64,000 nt of DNA from assembly GCA_964401685.1 (NCBI GenBank), contig CAYNZH010000007.1, positions 1 to 64,000 on the forward strand. The letters are read 5' to 3'. Under the pieces are notes generated by a model. It did no database searches, was not told the origin of the DNA, and was given only the letters and a program-made list of their open reading frames with translations. This DNA comes from DASRQK01 sp964401685. GTDB lineage: Bacteria > Bacteroidota > Bacteroidia > Sphingobacteriales > Sphingobacteriaceae. Positions 59,034 to 64,000 of the stretch are shown here, piece by piece. The position numbers and the translations under genes were made by a program. Within the stretch, counting starts at the first letter, position 1, and each line of letters starts with the position of its first letter.

Positions 59034-61460
59034 TTAATTTCTTAACGGTTTTCCGGTTGTTAACATGTGCTGAATTCTCTCCAAAGATTTTCTTTCCGTG
59101 CAAAGAGAAAGAAATGTTTTTCTTTCCAATTGCAACAGGTATTCTTCGGAGACCTCTGTAGGCGAGGAGAAATCGCCGCCACACATCACCCAACCAAGTT
59201 TTTCTGATATTTTTTTGTCGTGCTCGGAAATGTAGTTCCCTGCGTGCATAGAACTTGCGCCGACGTACACAATCCCTAACCCTTGATTACCCAGCACTCT
59301 TATGTCCTTACGAGGAACAGGCTGCGTGTAACCCGCGTCAGCTAGCCGCAATGCTTGTGCTTTTGCATCTGACAAAAGTCGGCTTCTGTTCATGCTAATG
59401 GCGTATTTACCTTCCTGCAAATAACCTAGCTCCGCAGCTTCGCGCGCAGAAGTAGACACTTTGGCTTGACCTATTGTCAAAAAACGTTCTCTAAGTATGT
59501 TTTGATCGATCTGACCAGATTTCATTTCGTCCGAAGCCCTGAGGGTAAACTCTTTGCTTCCTCCTCCTCCTGGGATCACGCCGACGCCAAACTCGACCAA
59601 ACCCATATACGTCTCCGCGTGCAACTGAACAAAATCCGCATGCATCGAAAATTCGCAGCCACCGCCCAGGGTGAGATTGAACGGCGCTACGACCACCGGC
59701 ACAGCTGAATACCGTATCCGCATCGCAGTATCCTGGAACATTTTGACGGCGAGATTGAGTTCATCGTAGTCCTGTTCGACTGCCATCATAAAGATCAGTC
59801 CAATATTCGCGCCTGCGGAAAAGTTTGCACCATCATTGGAAATGACGAGTCCCCGGTAGTCCTTTTCGGCCAGATCAATTGCTTTATTAATTCCCTGAAT
59901 AACGTCCCCGCCGATAGTATTCATTTTTGTGTGAAATTCACAATTGATGATGCCATCGCCCAAATCTATGATCGATACCCCGGAATTCTTCCAAATAGTG
60001 TGTTGCTCACGCAAATCATCGAGAATCAGAAACTCCTCTGTACCAGGTATGAGCAGATAAGATTTTGTTCGCCAATCGTAATAATGCCTCTTTCCATCGA
60101 CGAGCTTATAAAAACTCTGATGCCCGGCGTCCAGCATTTCCCTCACCCATGGAGCGACCTGTCCGGAATGACCTGAAATTCGTTTTTCTTCCGCTTCTAT
60201 TAATGGTAAAGTCTCTGCCACGCCTAGGGCATCCCAGACCTCGAAGGGTCCCAACTCCCAACCGAATCCAGCCCGCATGGCATCGTCAATACGGAAAAAC
60301 TCATCACTGATTTCGGGCACCCTGCGGGAAACGTATTCGAAAAGTGGAAAGTGCATGGCTCTGAAAAATTCTCCGGCCCTGTCTTGGCCCTCGGCAAAGA
60401 TCTTCATCCGCTTTCTGAGATTTTCCTCGCCCTTTGCGAGCTCCAGCGTCGGTGACTTGAACTTTTGCTGCGTTCGATAGTCCATGGTCTTAAGATCTAA
60501 GGCCAATATTTCTGACTTACCGTCGTCACCACGAACTTTTTTATAGAATCCCTGCCCGGATTTTTCCCCCAACCATTTTGATTGGACCATTTTTTCGAGA
60601 AAGTCTGGTAATTTAAATACCTCTCGGGCTTCGTCTTGAGGGGCATGCTCGTAAAGTCCCTGGGCCACATTTACCAGGGTATCCAAGCCTACTACATCCG
60701 CTGTTCTGAACGTCGCAGACTTTGGATGACCGATCGCAGGGCCAGTATACTTATCCACCTCTTCGATGGACAAATCCATTTTGTCGACCAAGTGCGTCAC
60801 CGCAAGCATGGAATAAACGCCAATCCGATTCCCAATAAAAGCAGGTGTATCCTTGCAAAGCACGGTCGTTTTACCTAAAAACTTATCCCCGTACCCAACC
60901 AGAAAATCTACTACCTCGGGAGAAGTATATTGAGAAGGTATTATTTCCAGCAATCGCAGGTAGCGCGGCGGATTGAAAAAATGAGTTCCGCAAAAATGAG
61001 CTTGGAAATCCGGGCTTCTCCCCTCAGCCATCAGCGCGATGGGGATTCCCGATGTATTGGACGTAATGAGGCTTTCTGCTTTCCGATATTTCTCGACCTG
61101 CTCGAAAATCTGCTTTTTAACGTCCAATCGCTCGACCACAACCTCAATAATCCAGTCTGCCTCAGCGACCCGGGCAAAATCGTCATCGAAATTGCCGGTT
61201 TGGATCAGCTTGACGACGTCCTTGCTGTAAACTGGCGAAGGATTGGATTTCAGCGCTTTTTCCAGGGATTGGTTGACCAAGCGATTTCGCACAGACGGAT
61301 GTTCCAGGGTCATTCCTTTGGCTTGCTCTCGGGAATCCAAGTCCTTGGGTACCATATCCAATAACAAAACCTGCACCCCGATATTGGCAAAATGGCAAGC
61401 GATCCTTGATCCCATTACGCCAGATCCGAGCACCGCAACCTTTCTGATTTTTCTATTCAT
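59034..61460 (-). CDS. 3-hydroxyacyl-CoA dehydrogenase/enoyl-CoA hydratase fusion
   Basis: 808 residues from the ATG at 61460; a TTG two codons earlier is not needed. The N-terminal Rossmann fold has VLGSGVMGSRIACHFA (NAD site) and catalytic HFFNPP. The two 3HCDH C-domains follow, and a crotonase domain from about 500 carries ANFSAGANIG and GGGCEFSMHAD with the oxyanion-hole glycines. The order (dehydrogenase first, hydratase last) is the FadN type, not the E. coli FadB order. It performs both middle steps of beta-oxidation. Its start overlaps the MarR stop by eight bases. Confidence 0.93.
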   Translation of the reverse strand: MNRKIRKVAVLGSGVMGSRIACHFANIGVQVLLLDMVPKDLDSREQAKGMTLEHPSVRNRLVNQSLEKALKSNPSPVYSKDVVKLIQTGNFDDDFARVAEADWIIEVVVERLDVKKQIFEQVEKYRKAESLITSNTSGIPIALMAEGRSPDFQAHFCGTHFFNPPRYLRLLEIIPSQYTSPEVVDFLVGYGDKFLGKTTVLCKDTPAFIGNRIGVYSMLAVTHLVDKMDLSIEEVDKYTGPAIGHPKSATFRTADVVGLDTLVNVAQGLYEHAPQDEAREVFKLPDFLEKMVQSKWLGEKSGQGFYKKVRGDDGKSEILALDLKTMDYRTQQKFKSPTLELAKGEENLRKRMKIFAEGQDRAGEFFRAMHFPLFEYVSRRVPEISDEFFRIDDAMRAGFGWELGPFEVWDALGVAETLPLIEAEEKRISGHSGQVAPWVREMLDAGHQSFYKLVDGKRHYYDWRTKSYLLIPGTEEFLILDDLREQHTIWKNSGVSIIDLGDGIINCEFHTKMNTIGGDVIQGINKAIDLAEKDYRGLVISNDGANFSAGANIGLIFMMAVEQDYDELNLAVKMFQDTAMRIRYSAVPVVVAPFNLTLGGGCEFSMHADFVQLHAETYMGLVEFGVGVIPGGGGSKEFTLRASDEMKSGQIDQNILRERFLTIGQAKVSTSAREAAELGYLQEGKYAISMNRSRLLSDAKAQALRLADAGYTQPVPRKDIRVLGNQGLGIVYVGASSMHAGNYISEHDKKISEKLGWVMCGGDFSSPTEVSEEYLLQLERKTFLSLCTERKSLERIQHMLTTGKPLRN

Positions 61461-61917
61461 TCTCAATAGGATTTAATTGCAAAGGCTCATAACTTGAGGC
61501 GACCAAGCTAATCTTTTGCAATGTGTTTATCAAAACTTCTTGTTCTTCCCTGGAAATATGCAGTTCCAGGTGCGCATTAAAGTCCAGAATGACCTTTTTG
61601 GCCAACTTTCGCTTTTCTACACCCTCAGCGGTTAGAAAAACATTCATGGATCTCTTATCCGCCTGGTTTACCCGCCTATATATTAACCCCATATCTTCCA
61701 GATTGTTCAGCATGCGCGAGAGACTTGTGGACTTGGTCCCCAGTAAACTGGCGAGCTGAGACACAGGCGTACCTTCCTTGTGAATATTGATCAGCAAAAA
61801 GCCAGTAGCCTGCGTGATGCCATAGCGCGAGGCGATCTGATTATATTTATTTGCAACTGACTGCCAAGCAGATTTAAGGTAATAATCAATGGTTTGCATT
61901 TCATTCATAATACTCAT
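61453..61917 (-). CDS. MarR family transcriptional regulator of the beta-oxidation operon
   Basis: 154 residues from the ATG at 61917 (61908 also possible). A TTG at 61965 is excluded because a perfect promoter lies inside that extension. The winged helix is seen in PVSQLASLLGTKSTSLSRMLNNLEDMGLIYRR followed by the wing DKRSMNVFLTAEG. It is the first gene of the operon with fadN-type, thiolase and acyl-CoA dehydrogenase genes, so it very likely controls fatty-acid degradation and itself. The ligand may be acyl-CoA. Confidence 0.93.
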   Translation of the reverse strand: MSIMNEMQTIDYYLKSAWQSVANKYNQIASRYGITQATGFLLINIHKEGTPVSQLASLLGTKSTSLSRMLNNLEDMGLIYRRVNQADKRSMNVFLTAEGVEKRKLAKKVILDFNAHLELHISREEQEVLINTLQKISLVASSYEPLQLNPIENE

Positions 61918-61925
61918 TCCAATTA

Positions 61926-61939
61926 CTATGCTTGCATAG
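61926..61939. promoter_or_regulatory. Inverted repeat, probable MarR operator
   Basis: CTATGC TT GCATAG: two 6-bp arms with a 2-bp spacer. It lies directly after the minus-strand -7 element, at the predicted transcription start and nine bases before the MarR ATG, the ideal site for autorepression. The divergent oxygenase promoter is 61 bases away. Confidence 0.65.
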
Positions 61940-61970
61940 CAAATATAATACTTTTTTTGAGCCAATCAAA
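61940..61970 (-). promoter_or_regulatory. Strong promoter of the MarR–beta-oxidation operon
   Basis: On the minus strand TTTG (complement of 61967-61970), a 19-base spacer and TATATTTG (complement of 61940-61947), a full match to the Bacteroidota -33/-7 consensus. The start is expected near 61930-61934, inside the inverted repeat. Confidence 0.8.
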
Positions 61971-61999
61971 TTTATGTGGGATTTTTTAAAGAAAATCAT

Positions 62000-62007
62000 T
62001 ATATTTG
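62000..62007 (+). promoter_or_regulatory. -7 promoter element of the oxygenase gene
   Basis: TATATTTG, a perfect match, 31 bases before the ATG at 62039, in the 121-base gap shared with the MarR operon. The -33 region is weak. Confidence 0.5.
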
Positions 62008-62038
62008 TTTGTATTGTTTTACATAAAATAATTATTCA

Positions 62039-63001
62039 ATGCCCCACATTTCGATTCCCAGATTGGATTTTAAGCAGCTGACTCACGGAAATGCGGATCA
62101 GCGCAAAGAATTTTCGGATCAGATCGGTAAAGCCTTTCATGAAACCGGATTTGTAACCGTTGCCAATCATGATTTATCGTCCGAACTGATAGAAAAACTG
62201 TATCAAACGATACAAACTTTTTTTGCATTGCCTGAGGACGTCAAAGCGAAGTATGAGTTTCCAGAAATCGCAGGTCAAAGGGGATACACTTCGGTCGGCA
62301 AGGAAACCGCCAAAGGAGCAACGACTCCAGATCTGAAGGAATTTTGGCAGAGAGGCCAGACTATCAGAGAGGAGACCTATTCAAAAAAAGATTTTCCAGA
62401 CAACCCTCCTGTAAGAGAAATTCCGGAATTCGACGAGGTCATGGGCGAGGTTTATCGCAAACTCGAAGACACGGGGCGGGAACTACTCAAAGCGATCGCT
62501 CTTTACTTGAATTTGGATGAAAATTATTTTGAGCCACACGTTTTCAATGGAAATTCGATCCTGAGAGCAATACATTATTTTCCCATTGAGAATCCGGAAA
62601 ATCTTCCGGCAGATGCCGTTCGTGCCGGAGCCCATGAAGATATAAACCTTATCACGCTATTGATCGGCGCGAGTGCAGACGGACTCGAAGTCAAAACAAA
62701 GGACGGGAATTGGTTCCCCATCAAAGCAAAGGGTGAGGATATTGTCGTAAATGTAGGCGATATGCTTCAGAGGTTGACCAATGCCACCCTAAAATCCACG
62801 ACCCACCGTGTTGTCAACCCACCTCCGCAGATGATGAAAAGTTCGCGTTTCTCGGTTCCGTTTTTCTTGCACCCAAAACCAGACATGAGTCTTGCAGCGC
62901 TGGAATCCTGTATAAGCCCTGCGCAACCCAAGGCCTTTGAAGACTACACAGCGGGGCAATATCTGGACGAAAGACTGCGTGAGATTGGACTTAAAATGTA
63001 G
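62039..63001 (+). CDS. Isopenicillin N synthase-like 2-oxoglutarate/Fe(II) oxygenase
   Basis: 320 residues of the non-haem iron oxygenase family. The N-terminal DIOX_N part holds AFHETGFVTVANHDL. The iron site is HEDIN (His, Asp) in the middle and THRVVNPP (His); the Arg of SSRFSVPFF binds the co-substrate carboxylate. The family includes antibiotic, ethylene and hormone oxygenases, and bacterial members are mostly uncharacterised. It is divergent from the MarR operon, and the MarR protein could also control it. It converges on the agmatinase-like gene with one base between stops. Confidence 0.9.
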   Translation: MPHISIPRLDFKQLTHGNADQRKEFSDQIGKAFHETGFVTVANHDLSSELIEKLYQTIQTFFALPEDVKAKYEFPEIAGQRGYTSVGKETAKGATTPDLKEFWQRGQTIREETYSKKDFPDNPPVREIPEFDEVMGEVYRKLEDTGRELLKAIALYLNLDENYFEPHVFNGNSILRAIHYFPIENPENLPADAVRAGAHEDINLITLLIGASADGLEVKTKDGNWFPIKAKGEDIVVNVGDMLQRLTNATLKSTTHRVVNPPPQMMKSSRFSVPFFLHPKPDMSLAALESCISPAQPKAFEDYTAGQYLDERLREIGLKM

Positions 63002-63002
63002 C

Positions 63003-64000
63003 TTAGGGATTGGTTACTGCCAATAAGCCGCAAAGCTTGTACAATAATCTCGCTCCAACAATAGGGTCTATGGCGTCCAACTCGGTATTACCGGCTGAGA
63101 CCTCATTAAGATCAAAGCCGATCAGCTGCCTGCCTGAATCCTTTAATTTGGTAAACAAGTAGAAAACTTGCTCGAGTTCGAAACCGCCAGGAACCGGTGT
63201 CCCTGTGTTCGGGCAAAGTTTCGGATCCAGACCATCTATATCAAAGCTGATGTATACTTTTTGGGGTAATCTATCGATGACCCGTTCACACATTGCTCTC
63301 CAAGTTTCGCCCTCATAGGCAGCGCGCTTGATATCACGATCAAAAAAGGTATGAATTCGGTCAGAATGAGTGCCCATAAACTCAAGCTCTTCATCGCAGT
63401 AATCCCTTATACCCAGTTGGACCAACGACAAGGCTGGAAAGTCGCTGATCACATTGTACATAATGGACGCATGGGAGTAAGTAAAGCCCTCATAAGCGCG
63501 GCGCAAGTCAGCATGGGCGTCGATTTGCAAAATACCAAAATCACCGTGGCGCGCAGTCAGCGCTTTGATAAAACCATAAGGCGTACTGTGGTCACCGCCC
63601 AACAGGGCAACTAGCTTGCCTTCATCTATCAACGATTTAGTTTGGTCGTGCACCCAATTATTGAGGCGGTCCGAATTTTCGTTGACCAATTGAATGTCAT
63701 CAAACATTTCGCCTCCTGTGCCGGGTTCGGCTCCTTCTTCCAGCTGCACAATCACGCGTTCGGCGCGTTCTCTCATAAAGAGATTTGTATCGCGAACCTT
63801 CTGGTCCGGATACTGCATAAAAAATCCCCGCTTCCAGGCATGTGTAAAATCGGGATCATACAGGTCAACCTGCATGGATGCCTCGAACACGGCATCCGGC
63901 CCGTCAGCCGTTCCAGGCCTATAGCTTGTCGTCACCTCCCAGGGAACGGGGACGATAACAACATCTGAATTTGCCTGAGTGGAGGGCAAGCCAAAAATAT
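63003..64000 (-). CDS. Agmatinase/arginase-family ureohydrolase (5' end beyond the window)
   Basis: The frame stays open to the right edge: codons before the apparent TTG at 63989 read on as IFG, then LPSTQ. Relatives in this phylum begin ...FGLP, so the real start lies past 64000 and the gene is partial. Manganese-binding blocks are complete: LLGGDHST, IDAHADLR and SFDIDGLDP, with ESxx replaced by EVSAGN near the end. The enzyme hydrolyses a guanidino compound such as agmatine to putrescine and urea, or formimidoyl-glutamate. It could supply putrescine to the deoxyhypusine-synthase-like protein elsewhere in the window. Confidence 0.88.
   Translation of the reverse strand, partial: IFGLPSTQANSDVVIVPVPWEVTTSYRPGTADGPDAVFEASMQVDLYDPDFTHAWKRGFFMQYPDQKVRDTNLFMRERAERVIVQLEEGAEPGTGGEMFDDIQLVNENSDRLNNWVHDQTKSLIDEGKLVALLGGDHSTPYGFIKALTARHGDFGILQIDAHADLRRAYEGFTYSHASIMYNVISDFPALSLVQLGIRDYCDEELEFMGTHSDRIHTFFDRDIKRAAYEGETWRAMCERVIDRLPQKVYISFDIDGLDPKLCPNTGTPVPGGFELEQVFYLFTKLKDSGRQLIGFDLNEVSAGNTELDAIDPIVGARLLYKLCGLLAVTNP

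Noticed and set aside
1..64000. tRNA, rRNA, CRISPR, insertion sequence, prophage or secretion cluster
   Set aside because: I read for T-loop and anticodon patterns, repeat-spacer spacing, transposase motifs and phage genes and saw none. A covariance-model scan would be decisive for small RNAs.

Overview
The window is a gene-dense stretch of chromosome from a member of the Bacteroidota, most likely the Cytophagia (a Cyclobacteriaceae-like bacterium). This is inferred from families and layouts typical of that phylum: DUF6089, DUF4834 and DUF3098 proteins; the uppS–bamA–ompH–ompH order; the ftsX–DUF3098–uppP–truB–ribF order; a GlsA/GlsB-type acyltransferase pair; and many perfect TAnnTTTG -7 elements just upstream of start codons. 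I see no rRNA, tRNA, CRISPR array, insertion sequence or prophage. No gap between genes exceeds 300 bases. One run of 100 Ns (22097-22196) is flanked by identical 55-bp sequences, so it looks like two overlapping contigs that were not merged.

Layout. 1-6246: the tail of an unidentified gene with its terminator, a glutamate/dicarboxylate symporter, an ECF sigma factor operon with a membrane protein and a penicillin-binding-type serine hydrolase, and an acyl-amino-acid (glycine lipid type) pair. 6386-13409: CBS protein, NAD kinase, outer-membrane DUF6089 protein, UppS, BamA and two Skp/OmpH chaperones. 13501-16261: a membrane Fe-S protein with its CCG partner, and a threonylcarbamoyl-AMP synthase-like protein. 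16251-19883 (minus): tilS, PH-like, DUF4834, recF and DciA-like. 19934-22084: an OstA/LPS-transport protein. 21929-30195 (minus): leuS, a DPP IV-like peptidase, dipeptide epimerase, deoxyhypusine-synthase-like, a small HolD/UDG-like protein and rdgB. 30272-33920: the ftsX–ribF operon. 33934-42088: a long PurF paralogue, an exonuclease-DnaE fusion, thioredoxin and a persulfide-dioxygenase/rhodanese fusion. 42085-50688: a LytTR regulator, secreted and membrane proteins of unknown role, two secreted metallopeptidases, and a methyltransferase–symporter–amidase group. 50750-55849 (minus): an unusual five-gene operon. 56040-61917 (minus): a MarR-controlled fatty-acid beta-oxidation operon. 62039-64000: a 2-oxoglutarate/Fe(II)-type oxygenase and an agmatinase-like protein that runs off the edge.

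Most unusual content. The operon at 50750-55849 encodes a signal-anchored FN3-like protein, a sodium:solute symporter, a 40-residue membrane peptide, a carbamoyltransferase that keeps the carbamoyl-phosphate site of aspartate carbamoyltransferase but has lost the aspartate-binding Arg/Gln, and an asparagine-synthetase-like enzyme whose glutaminase site has decayed (Cys2 to Ser, no equivalent of Arg49, NGE to NAR) while its ATP site is intact. Together these suggest uptake followed by carbamoylation and ATP-dependent amide formation (or the reverse) on an unknown amine. I know of no described pathway with this set, and the function is inference.

Several starts were moved from the longest possible reading frame to an ATG supported by promoter position, ribosome-binding site or family length. 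These are noted gene by gene.
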